Below, one piece after another: positions 1 through 5,653 of a DNA stretch of 9,737 nucleotides. Source of the stretch: Rickettsiaceae bacterium (GTDB lineage Bacteria; Pseudomonadota; Alphaproteobacteria; Rickettsiales; Rickettsiaceae); assembly GCA_021741285.1 (NCBI GenBank), contig JAIOYD010000037.1, forward strand, positions 1-9,737. The letters run 5' to 3'. How positions within the stretch are numbered: the first letter of the stretch is position 1; every line of letters begins with the position of its first letter. Position numbers and translations under genes: made by a program. The notes under the pieces were generated by a model. It had not been told where the DNA came from. It saw only the letters and a list, made by a program, of their open reading frames with translations, and did no database searches.

Positions 1-279
1 AAAGAAATTTATGTTTGCGCTCTGAATGGTTTGTTGCTGGCAGTTATTGGAATTGTACTTACTTACTTATTATTTGCTGAAATAAAGTTGAGTCTAGTTT
101 TTGCTAGCGCAGTAGTAATAAATTTTACCATCGCTGGTTTTTTAGGTTCTTGTATTCCAATAATACTTAATCATTTTGATATCGATCCAGCCACGGCTTC
201 AGGAGTTTTTCTGACTGCTTGTACTGATGCTATAGGTTTTTTTAGCTTCTTGGGGCTAGCATATTTCTTCTTGGTTTAA
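1..279 (+). CDS. mgtE: Magnesium transporter MgtE, C-terminal end (partial)
   Basis: This frame is open from the first base and ends at TAA 277-279, giving the last 92 residues of a protein that begins outside the window. It reads as the end of the MgtE transmembrane domain: an NGLL segment (residues 9-12 of the fragment), two long hydrophobic helices separated by a short loop, the IDPATASG loop between helices, and a final helix starting TDAIGFFSFLGLA. In the family, the Asp of the T-D-x-x-G-F-F segment lines the Mg2+ pore of the homodimeric inner-membrane channel, which is gated by cytoplasmic N and CBS domains (not visible here). The gene stands alone on this side; no clear terminator follows it. 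Start, full length and the CBS domains cannot be judged from this window. Confidence 0.9.
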   Translation, partial: KEIYVCALNGLLLAVIGIVLTYLLFAEIKLSLVFASAVVINFTIAGFLGSCIPIILNHFDIDPATASGVFLTACTDAIGFFSFLGLAYFFLV

Positions 280-630
280 TTTTTCTTGGCTTGGATTAAG
301 CACTAAAAACTTAGATTAATATACTCAGTATAGTTATAATCATACAATGAAAATTGGAATATTAACAAGAATACCAAAGATAGTATCGCTTTGTATTTAC
401 TTAAGGCATGACATATCAAAGCAAATTTATTGGTAGATTTATTAATAGACGAGTAATTAACTAATTTTTGAACTCTTTTCAAACTCCAGTTTTCTGATAG
501 CTCTTTGTACGTCCACAAATTTTTCGATATTATCATAATAAACCTATTTTTTTATTTGGCATTACATCTAAATTTATGCTATACAATAAATGTACGGTTT
601 TCAAGTAAAATCTTTTTTAGGAGTAAAATT
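280..630. other. AT-rich intergenic region between mgtE and the umuD-like gene
   Basis: About 350 bases hold no gene I can support. They contain the promoter and ribosome binding site of the downstream operon (right end) and a perfect 13-base palindrome at 320-332. A minus-strand open frame of 77 codons (536 down to 303) has an AGG a few bases before its ATG and one hydrophobic stretch. It resembles no family I know, and its length is not very unlikely by chance in DNA this AT-rich. The plus-strand frame of the umuD-like gene also stays open upstream to 505, but that extension has no ribosome binding site and no family counterpart, so I treat it as non-coding. Confidence 0.6.
556..585 (+). 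promoter_or_regulatory. Candidate sigma-70 promoter of the umuD-like operon
   Basis: TTGGCA (556-561) and TATACA (580-585) are separated by 18 bases, about 35 bases before the gene's own AGGAG. An alternative -10, TACAAT, lies at 582-587. A dyad, ATTTAT (572-577) and ATAAAT (586-591) with 8 bases between, spans the -10 and could be an operator, but such dyads are common in AT-rich DNA. I see no match to the alphaproteobacterial LexA box (GTTC-N7-GTTC). Confidence 0.35.
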
Positions 631-1146
631 ATGAATCATGGCGGGCAAAGAACTGGTGCTGGTAGGCCAAAAGGTCAAGGTAGGTATGGAACCTCAACCA
701 AAGCAATTCGAGTTCCAGATTATTTAGTTGAAGATATACAAGATTACTCCTTGCATGGAGGGTATAAAATTCCTTTTTTTAGCTCGATGGTAGAAGCTGG
801 GTCCCCTTCAGTAGCAGAAGATCATATTGATGAAATGTTAGATATGAATAGCTTACTTATAAAAAATCCACACACTACTTTCTGTGTCAAGGTAACTGGG
901 CTGTCCATGATTGATGCTGGAATTTATGAAGGAGATAAATTGCTTGTCGATAGCAGTATCACGCCCATTGAAGGAAAAATTGTTGTTGCTGCCCTTGATG
1001 GTATGCTAACTGTAAAACGCCTGGGTTATATCGACAGAAAGCCCTACTTACTTCCCGACAATCCCAATTTTGATCCTATCCCAATTTTAGAGAATTCAGA
1101 AGTGCATATTTGGGGAGTTGTAACTAATATCTTAAGAAGTTTGTGA
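631..1146 (+). CDS. umuD: UmuD-like self-cleaving S24 protease with basic N-terminal extension
   Basis: The 171-residue protein starts at ATG 631, which has an AGGAG at 619-623 with 7-base spacing. The C-terminal part matches the UmuD/LexA peptidase fold. The predicted cleavage bond is Ala56-Gly57 (context VEAGSPS), the nucleophile is Ser92 in GLSMIDAGI, and the general base is Lys129 in LTVKRL. The spacings (36 from cleavage site to Ser, 37 from Ser to Lys) equal those of E. coli UmuD (C24-G25, S60, K97). Residues 1-55 are longer than in E. coli: an AT-hook-like GAGRPKG at 9-15 and a segment at 22-40 (TKAIRVPDYLVEDI) resembling the strand and first helix of a ribbon-helix-helix domain. UmuD normally serves the error-prone polymerase V with UmuC, but no umuC is adjacent. 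A repressor-like role is possible. It is transcribed with the next gene. Confidence 0.88.
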   Translation: MNHGGQRTGAGRPKGQGRYGTSTKAIRVPDYLVEDIQDYSLHGGYKIPFFSSMVEAGSPSVAEDHIDEMLDMNSLLIKNPHTTFCVKVTGLSMIDAGIYEGDKLLVDSSITPIEGKIVVAALDGMLTVKRLGYIDRKPYLLPDNPNFDPIPILENSEVHIWGVVTNILRSL

Positions 1147-1153
1147 GGAATTT

Positions 1154-1414
1154 ATGTTATATGAAGTAGAAAATCTAGAAAAAGCACGAAAATTTTTATC
1201 AACAGCTACAATAAAAATTGTGCTTACTAACCCCCAGGGAAGCACTAGATATTACGGCATGCGAGTAATTGACTATATTTTTAAAACTTTGCGACAAGAG
1301 TTTCCTGATAAAATAAATGGAGTGGTTGTTAATGCTTATGATGATTACTCCGCTTTTGTTAATGCCAGAAAATTGGGTTATAAGGAAATTCAATATTTCA
1401 ATAGAGCTGCCTGA
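1154..1414 (+). CDS. Conserved-looking small protein of unknown function, operon partner of the umuD-like gene
   Basis: An 86-residue protein begins 7 bases after the umuD-like stop. That stop (TGA 1144-1146) overlaps the ribosome binding site TGAGGAA (1144-1150), which suggests translational coupling. I do not recognise a named domain. There is a strand-like TIKIVLTNP (19-27), a Gly-Ser turn, a helix-like segment GMRVIDYIFKTLRQEF (35-50), a second strand GVVVNAYDD (56-64), and a helix plus strand SAFVNARKLGYKEIQYF (66-82). The pattern (a strand ending in P-x-G, then Y-x-G, later a strand with two Asp, then A-R-x-L-G) recalls small uncharacterised alphaproteobacterial proteins of about 80-100 residues. 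That resemblance is from memory and needs a profile search. No signal peptide or membrane helix is seen, so it is probably cytoplasmic. Confidence 0.75.
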   Translation: MLYEVENLEKARKFLSTATIKIVLTNPQGSTRYYGMRVIDYIFKTLRQEFPDKINGVVVNAYDDYSAFVNARKLGYKEIQYFNRAA

Positions 1415-1472
1415 TAGGTCTTTACAACATCAATTTCTTATTGCTTTTTTAATAAAATTTGACTACAACCTC

Positions 1473-1478
1473 TATAAT
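1473..1478 (+). promoter_or_regulatory. -10 element for tRNA-Cys
   Basis: A perfect TATAAT lies 8 bases before the mature tRNA 5' end, so transcription would start almost at the tRNA itself. No good -35 is found at 16-18 bases (TAATAA at 1450-1455). TTGACT at 1459-1464 is only 8 bases upstream of the -10, too close to serve as a normal -35. Confidence 0.45.
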
Positions 1479-1486
1479 ACCAGTTT

Positions 1487-1560
1487 GGCCAGGTAGCAAA
1501 ATGGTAATGCCGTGGACTGCAAATCCTCTATCGCCGGTTCGATTCCGGCTCTGGCCTCCA
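1487..1560 (+). tRNA. tRNA-Cys (anticodon GCA)
   Basis: A complete cloverleaf can be folded by hand. The acceptor stem is 1487-1493 with 1550-1556, discriminator U1557 and encoded CCA at 1558-1560. The D stem is GCA/TGC (1496-1498 with 1508-1510) with GG in the loop. The anticodon stem is 1512-1516 with 1524-1528, enclosing CTGCAAA (anticodon GCA at 1519-1521). The T stem is GCCGG/CCGGC around TTCGATT. The acceptor has a terminal G-U (1493-1550) and the anticodon stem a U-U mismatch (1513-1527, tRNA positions 28-42). xerD begins 52 bases later on the same strand and could share the transcript. Confidence 0.97.
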
Positions 1561-1612
1561 CTTTTTTCCTACACATATACTCATGTTTTAAGTTAATTCA
1601 GATGAATTACTA

Positions 1613-2542
1613 ATGATGCAATATATCGAACAATTCTTAGAAATGGCTCTCGCCGAAAGGGGAATCGCTGAAAATACGCTCATAAGTTACAAACATGATC
1701 TGCTAGATTTTAGAGTTTTTTTACAAAAGTTAAAAATAAAAGAACTAAGCATTACTTCAAACGAAGTTGAACAATACATAAAACTATTAAGTAATAATGA
1801 AATTTCACCTCGCTCAATCAATCGCAAAATATCCACATTAAAAAATTACTACAATTTTCTAATTAGTGAACATTATACTGAATATAATCCAGTGCTAATC
1901 GTAGATTTACCAAAATACCAAAATAAGCTTCCCAGCATAATATCTGTAGAACAAATCAGAACTTTACTTAATTTTCATACTGAAACTGAGTCAATAGAGG
2001 AGGTACGCCTTAGGGCCATGATGCATCTTATTTATGCAAGTGGCCTTAGAGTGAGCGAACTAGTATCACTGAAATTAATAGACATAGTAAGCGGTGGCTA
2101 CACGTTACAAGTCAGAAAATCATTCGTTGTAAAGGGGAAAGGAGGAAAAGAAAGAATTGTTGTAATTAATGACAAAGCCAAATCTTCAATTGAAAATTAT
2201 TTGAAAATAAGAGAAAAATTCTGCCTTGGCAAATCATTAAAAGCAAAAACTTTCTTCTTTTCGAGTAATTCTGGCTCTGGTCATATGACTAGGCAGAATT
2301 TTGCCCAGCTTCTGAAAAAGGCGGCGTCTCTGTCTGGGTTAGACCCAACAGATATATCCCCACACATTCTCAGACATAGCTTTGCTAGTCATTTGCTCGA
2401 AGGTGGAGCAGATTTACGAGTAATTCAAGAATTACTTGGTCACTCGGATATAAGCACAACTCAGATATATACTCATGTTCAGACAAATCATTTGAAAAAG
2501 ACTTTGAAAGAATTTCATCCTCTCGAACGTAAAAAAACCTAG
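1613..2542 (+). CDS. xerD: Site-specific tyrosine recombinase XerD
   Basis: This 309-residue tyrosine recombinase has the usual XerD length (about 300). With XerC it resolves chromosome dimers at dif, at the division septum under FtsK control. The N-terminal SAM-like DNA-binding domain covers about 3-100 ([19 protein letters not shown] matches the XerD opening). The catalytic domain covers about 108-300 with the full set of residues: Arg146 (ASGLRVSEL), Lys176 (KGKGGKER), His251 and Arg254 (HILRH), His277 (LLGHSDI) and nucleophile Tyr286 (TTQIYTHV). The C-terminal [14 protein letters not shown] and [15 protein letters not shown] blocks follow XerD more closely than XerC. ATGATG allows a start at 1613 or 1616; neither has a strong ribosome binding site. 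A 52-base gap separates it from tRNA-Cys. It is a housekeeping gene, not an integrase of a mobile element. Confidence 0.95.
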   Translation: MMQYIEQFLEMALAERGIAENTLISYKHDLLDFRVFLQKLKIKELSITSNEVEQYIKLLSNNEISPRSINRKISTLKNYYNFLISEHYTEYNPVLIVDLPKYQNKLPSIISVEQIRTLLNFHTETESIEEVRLRAMMHLIYASGLRVSELVSLKLIDIVSGGYTLQVRKSFVVKGKGGKERIVVINDKAKSSIENYLKIREKFCLGKSLKAKTFFFSSNSGSGHMTRQNFAQLLKKAASLSGLDPTDISPHILRHSFASHLLEGGADLRVIQELLGHSDISTTQIYTHVQTNHLKKTLKEFHPLERKKT

Positions 2543-2546
2543 TTTG

Positions 2547-2562
2547 ATTTGTAACAACAAAT
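2547..2562 (+). terminator. Weak hairpin after xerD
   Basis: A perfect 6-bp stem, ATTTGT/ACAAAT with loop AACA, begins 5 bases after the xerD stop. The stem holds one G-C pair and only a loose T-rich tract (ATATCTTCT) follows, so termination strength is doubtful. Confidence 0.25.
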
Positions 2563-2665
2563 ATATCTTCTAAAAATTAGGCGAATTAAAGGCAAAAAAA
2601 TATAATGACACCCAAGCAATGGAGATCATCTATACAGAAAAATAACTCCTAATCGTAAAGTGGTT

Positions 2666-2681
2666 ATCCTGAGCTTGATGG
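2666..2681 (+). repeat. Copy 1 of a 16-bp dispersed repeat, ATCYTGARCTTGATGG
   Basis: ATCCTGAGCTTGATGG here matches ATCTTGAACTTGATGG at 9476-9491 at 14 of 16 positions, in the same orientation, with both copies in intergenic DNA. The two differences are transitions. Confidence 0.55.
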
Positions 2682-2687
2682 GTTTTA

Positions 2688-2701
2688 ATATATATATATA
2701 T
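2688..2701. repeat. (AT)7 simple repeat next to tRNA-Leu
   Basis: Seven AT units end one base before the encoded CCA of tRNA-Leu (minus strand). The tract is self-complementary, would be the first sequence transcribed past the tRNA 3' end, and is likely length-variable. Confidence 0.8.
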
Positions 2702-2702
2702 G

Positions 2703-2787
2703 TGGTACCTCTGGCCGGACTCGAACCGGCACACCCAAAGAGCAACAGATTTTGAATCTGTCGTGTCTACCATTCCACCACAGAGGC
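2703..2787 (-). tRNA. tRNA-Leu (anticodon CAA)
   Basis: On the minus strand the RNA begins GCCTCTG and ends CAGAGGT-A-CCA, with CCA encoded. The anticodon arm is ACAGA-TTCAAAA-TCTGT with anticodon CAA, reading UUG. A long variable arm (about 12-14 bases) follows, as expected for a class II tRNA. The T arm is GCCGG-TTCGAGT-CCGGC. The D stem is GTG/CAC with GG in the loop. The first acceptor pair is G1-U72 instead of the usual G-C. Confidence 0.96.
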
Positions 2788-2798
2788 TTAACGACCAA

Positions 2799-2827
2799 CT
2801 TTTACCCAATAATTCTCACTATGTCAA
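2799..2827 (-). promoter_or_regulatory. Candidate promoter of tRNA-Leu
   Basis: Read on the minus strand, a perfect TTGACA (2827-2822) is followed after 17 bases by TAAAAG (2804-2799, 4 of 6 matches to TATAAT). The predicted start is about 5 bases before the mature tRNA. The -35 lies immediately beyond the stop codon of the small ORF at 2828-2932. Confidence 0.5.
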
Positions 2828-2932
2828 TTAATATCCCAGGTTTTTACGCCAAACTTCTATGTGCTCTATGGAAGATAATTGCTGTTGTAATGTCTCATAG
2901 GGTTCACCTTTATGCACGAAGCTGACGTACAC
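2828..2932 (-). CDS. Possible small protein of 34 residues downstream of the glycosyltransferase gene
   Basis: A short frame starts at GTG 2932-2930, directly after a G-rich AGGGGGA that is unusual in this AT-rich DNA. A second GTG at 2917 has better ribosome-binding-site spacing and would give 29 residues. The product contains HKGEPYETLQQQLSS and ends EVWRKNLGY. It shares the reading frame of the glycosyltransferase, and no stop intervenes back to that gene's TAA, so a TTG start further upstream (about 52 residues) is also conceivable. I do not recognise the protein. It may be a short gene in the glycosyltransferase transcript or the remnant of a longer one. The composition looks protein-like (amphipathic, charged, aromatic), but the length alone is not significant. 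Confidence 0.35.
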   Translation of the reverse strand: MYVSFVHKGEPYETLQQQLSSIEHIEVWRKNLGY

Positions 2933-3001
2933 TCCCCCTATAATGAACAATTCCCTTATAAGTGAGGTAAAAGGCTGTAAGAGCAATAAATTAGATAATA
3001 T

Positions 3002-4150
3002 TTAATCTATTTCGTTATATATTGATAATGTATTTTTAAGCATGCGCTCCAGGGAGAAATTCGTTGCAACCATTTTGCGTGCATTAGAAGTAACTTCTTT
3101 TGCTTGATTTGAACCAATTATTGTTAGGCAATGTTCAATTTTTTTAGCCAAATCATCACTATCTCCAGCTTTAACATGAAAACCAGTCACTCCATCTTGA
3201 ATAGTCTCACAAGCGCCACCAATATTTGTTGCTATAACTAATTTTTCCATAGACTGAGCTTCTATTATAGTTCTGCCAAACGCTTCTGGCTCAATAGAAG
3301 TAGAGAGTACTATGTCTGCAATACCGTATAAACCAATCATATTTGGTTCATTACCAAATAACTGCACACGATTTTGTATCTTATATTCTTGGATCTTTTC
3401 TTGAATTTCACTTACAAAACCAGGGTGCTTGGCCAAATCACCAGCTATAATACAATAAAAATTCAGATGTTTAATTTTTTCTAGCGCATCTATTAAAACA
3501 AGATGCCCTTTCCACCTTGTCATTCTAGAAGGAAGCAATAACACAGGCATATTTGGTGGTATATTGTATTTTCCTCTGAACTTGCTCAGCAGTTCGTCAG
3601 AAAGTTTTTCTTGTGTAAATTCCTCATGATTTACACCACGATAAATAACCTGAATTTTATCTTTATTTATTTTATAATTTTTAACAATGTGGTTTTTAAC
3701 AAAGTTTGAGACAGCGATTACTTTAACCCCTTGGGTCATTACACTATTGTAGTATTTTTTTATACTATTTTTAAAATTATAAATGCCATGAAAAGTAGTA
3801 ATAAGTTTCACGCCTGTAGCTTTTGCAGCAAAATAACAGCTCCAAGCCGGAGCTCGTGATCTAGCATGGACAATATCTACATTATAACTGCGCATAATAT
3901 TGGCAATTTTACCAGCATTTCTCCAAATAGTAAGCGGGTTTTTACTTGCCACATTCATTTTTATATGAATAGAACCATCCTGTTCTAGTGAATCGACAAG
4001 AGGCCCCCCGGCAGAAATCACAATTGAAACATTACCTGATTCAATAATTTTTTTTGCTATTTCAAGCGTACCACGTTCGACCCCACCAGAAACTAGAGCA
4101 GGCACAACTTGCAAAATAGTTTTTTTATGATATTTTTTTTCTATACCCAT
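3002..4150 (-). CDS. Glycosyltransferase family 4 (CapM-like)
   Basis: A GT-B-fold retaining glycosyltransferase, 382 residues from the ATG at 4150. The N-terminal domain opens with ILQVVPALVSGGVERGT (12-28), the usual acceptor-side glycine loop. The C-terminal sugar-nucleotide domain has RMTRWKG (209-215) and the E-x7-E motif E289-A-F-G-R-T-I-I-E297 that contacts the donor. No signal peptide or membrane helix is seen; it probably acts at the cytoplasmic face of the inner membrane on lipopolysaccharide, O-chain or capsule-like glycan. Donor and acceptor cannot be read from sequence. An ATG at 4195 would add 15 residues but would overlap the divergent hydrolase gene by 20 bases. Family members usually begin just before the ILQVVPAL strand, so I prefer 4150. 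Neither start has a clear ribosome binding site. The C-terminus (FSLERMLKNTLSIY) is complete. Confidence 0.88.
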   Translation of the reverse strand: MGIEKKYHKKTILQVVPALVSGGVERGTLEIAKKIIESGNVSIVISAGGPLVDSLEQDGSIHIKMNVASKNPLTIWRNAGKIANIMRSYNVDIVHARSRAPAWSCYFAAKATGVKLITTFHGIYNFKNSIKKYYNSVMTQGVKVIAVSNFVKNHIVKNYKINKDKIQVIYRGVNHEEFTQEKLSDELLSKFRGKYNIPPNMPVLLLPSRMTRWKGHLVLIDALEKIKHLNFYCIIAGDLAKHPGFVSEIQEKIQEYKIQNRVQLFGNEPNMIGLYGIADIVLSTSIEPEAFGRTIIEAQSMEKLVIATNIGGACETIQDGVTGFHVKAGDSDDLAKKIEHCLTIIGSNQAKEVTSNARKMVATNFSLERMLKNTLSIYNEID

Positions 4151-4158
4151 ATAAGTAA

Positions 4159-4168
4159 TATGATCATA
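4159..4168. promoter_or_regulatory. 10-bp palindrome between divergent starts
   Basis: TATGATCATA is perfectly symmetric and sits in the 25-base gap between the preferred glycosyltransferase start (4150) and the hydrolase start (4176). It could be an operator shared by both, or chance; no second half-site array is seen. Confidence 0.2.
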
Positions 4169-4175
4169 ATAATCG

Positions 4176-4934
4176 ATGAATTTTTTACATTCCAATAACG
4201 AGCAGATAATAGCCTATCATAACCATTTTGTTGCTAAAAAGGAAGCCCCTTATTTAATATTTCATCACGGGCTTATGTCCAACATGAACGGAGATAAAGC
4301 CTTATTTGTTGAAAATTATTGCAAAGAAAGGGGTTATAACTTCATTAGATACGATAATTATGGGCATGGAGCCTCATCTGGCAAATTCATCGATCAAACT
4401 ATCAGCAGTTGGCTTGAAGGATTGCTACTAGTTATTAAGCAACTTACAACGGGGCCCGTAATCTTGGTTGGATCAAGCCTTGGAGCATGGATCTCTGTTT
4501 TAGCTGGAATGATTGTACCAAAAAGAATTATTGGTATAATTACTATATCAGCAGCTTTTGACTTTACTGAAGAACTAATATGGAATGGCATTGACCTTGA
4601 GCAGAAAACCAAGCTACAGCAGAATGGTAGTTGCGAAATTGGCGGAGCGAATCCTGAATGTTCTCGAAAATACCCAATCAGCCTTAACTTAATTGAAGAT
4701 GCAAGGCAACATTTGTTACTTAATCGCAATAATATAGATATTACCTGCCCAGTGCATTTGATTCATGGAATGCAAGATATTGATGTACCTTATACCATTT
4801 CAACACGCGGAGCAGGGAAAATTAAATCCAATAATGTAGTGATAAAATTAATTAAAGATGGTACCCACAGCCTATCACGACCTTCTGATCTTCAACTTTT
4901 ATGCAACTCAATAGAAGAAATCTGTCAATATTAG
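4176..4934 (+). CDS. Alpha/beta hydrolase, ABHD10-like (acyl-protein thioesterase type)
   Basis: A 252-residue single-domain alpha/beta hydrolase. The oxyanion-hole strand is FHHGLMSNMNGDKAL (29-43), and the nucleophile elbow is GSSLG (99-103) with Ser101. The acid is probably Asp201 in HGMQDIDVP, and His231 lies in DGTHSLS. The HGLMSNMNGDKA block, the RYDNYGHGASSG block, GPVILVGSSLGAW and the CPVHLIHGMQD block closely follow mammalian mitochondrial ABHD10 and its alphaproteobacterial relatives. ABHD10 is reported to remove S-acyl groups from protein cysteine and to cleave acyl glucuronides; the bacterial substrate is unknown. There is no signal peptide, so it is probably cytoplasmic. The start lies 25 bases from the divergent glycosyltransferase ATG without an evident ribosome binding site, and the gene meets the outer-membrane gene tail to tail with 2 bases between stops. 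Confidence 0.9.
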   Translation: MNFLHSNNEQIIAYHNHFVAKKEAPYLIFHHGLMSNMNGDKALFVENYCKERGYNFIRYDNYGHGASSGKFIDQTISSWLEGLLLVIKQLTTGPVILVGSSLGAWISVLAGMIVPKRIIGIITISAAFDFTEELIWNGIDLEQKTKLQQNGSCEIGGANPECSRKYPISLNLIEDARQHLLLNRNNIDITCPVHLIHGMQDIDVPYTISTRGAGKIKSNNVVIKLIKDGTHSLSRPSDLQLLCNSIEEICQY

Positions 4935-4936
4935 AC

Positions 4937-5611
4937 CTAAATAGAAACCCTTATTCCTATTACCCCTTCATGAGTACGATACTTTATCTTTGGAGATAAA
5001 CAATTGTTTTTAATAGCAACATCTTTCATGTGATAGTAACGATATCCCAAATCTAAATTTAATTTTTCTGTTACAGAATAGCTTACACCTGACATCACTT
5101 GTATGGCCGGGCTATACCTAACATAATCACCACATTTGTTACGTTCTTCATACCTCACTAAGCCAGCTCCCACTCCTATAAAAGGTGTAAAATTGCTATT
5201 ATTAACGTAGTCATAATAAACATTAGCTATATAACTAAAGCTCTGAACATAACCAAATGCTTTGCCTAACGGTTTAACTTGTCCTTTAACAAAATTTCTA
5301 CTTGGAAAGTCTCGAATGAGCACAAATTTATCAAAAACGTGCTTTCTATAAGCTACTTCAGCCTCCACTCTAAAATTTTCATTAACTCGGTAACCCGCCA
5401 AAATGCTAAAGGCGTAACCATTTTTTATTACATCTATACCTATAGGTTTCATGGTTCCATGTTCTGGTATTGGTTTATATGACGGATAATGACTGAAAGC
5501 ACCACTACCACCAATATAGAAATTAGATTGACTCATGTTTTCTGCTGTAGCTACAAATGGTAAAAAGCTAAATAATACAATGAAATTTAGGAATAATACT
5601 CGATTGGTCAT
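4937..5611 (-). CDS. Outer-membrane beta-barrel protein (8-stranded, OmpA/Msp4-type)
   Basis: A 224-residue secreted protein. Residues 1-23 form a signal peptide with a hydrophobic core and an A-T-A cleavage motif (likely cut after Ala23). The mature part alternates polar and hydrophobic residues in about eight strands: near 30-39, 66-75, 79-90, 119-134, 141-154, 167-180, 183-194 and 207-223. This fits a small barrel of the OMP_b-brl or surface-antigen type. The N-terminal N-F-Y-I-G-G-S-G and the G-V-G-A-G-L strand are typical. Two cysteines (160, 204) lie in or next to predicted extracellular loops and could form a disulfide. The final residue is Ile, not the usual C-terminal Phe, though the last strand is otherwise regular. 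Loop 1 (about 41-65) and the loop at 94-118 are the longest and probably exposed. Function is likely structural or adhesive. It has its own promoter. Confidence 0.85.
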   Translation of the reverse strand: MTNRVLFLNFIVLFSFLPFVATAENMSQSNFYIGGSGAFSHYPSYKPIPEHGTMKPIGIDVIKNGYAFSILAGYRVNENFRVEAEVAYRKHVFDKFVLIRDFPSRNFVKGQVKPLGKAFGYVQSFSYIANVYYDYVNNSNFTPFIGVGAGLVRYEERNKCGDYVRYSPAIQVMSGVSYSVTEKLNLDLGYRYYHMKDVAIKNNCLSPKIKYRTHEGVIGIRVSI

Positions 5612-5653
5612 ATAATATTACTTTTAATTAAACAATTACTTTTCAAAAAAAAA

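Noticed and set aside
505..630. Longer UmuD-like protein starting at 505
   Set aside because: The extra 42 residues have no ribosome binding site, cross the predicted promoter and resemble no family member, while ATG 631 has a good AGGAG.
1199..1393. 64-codon minus-strand frame opposite the 86-residue gene
   Set aside because: It is fully inside a better-supported coupled gene on the plus strand and has no ribosome binding site or family resemblance that I can see.
1459..1478. Full TTGACT/TATAAT promoter for tRNA-Cys
   Set aside because: The two hexamers are only 8 bases apart, so TTGACT cannot be the -35 of that -10.
1487..2542. tRNA next to a tyrosine recombinase, as at the end of an integrated phage or genomic island
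   Set aside because: The recombinase is a clear housekeeping XerD. No tRNA 3' end duplication, phage gene or cargo follows, and the next genes are ordinary chromosomal ones.
2605..2652. Short plus-strand frame starting MTPKQWRSS after xerD
   Set aside because: Only 15 codons, no ribosome binding site and no recognisable family.
4394..4729. 111-codon minus-strand frame inside the hydrolase gene
   Set aside because: It is a mirror of the conserved hydrolase coding frame, whose catalytic motifs are unambiguous.
5279..5482. 67-codon plus-strand frame inside the outer-membrane gene
   Set aside because: It lies opposite a supported gene with signal peptide and barrel strands, and the peptide resembles no known protein.
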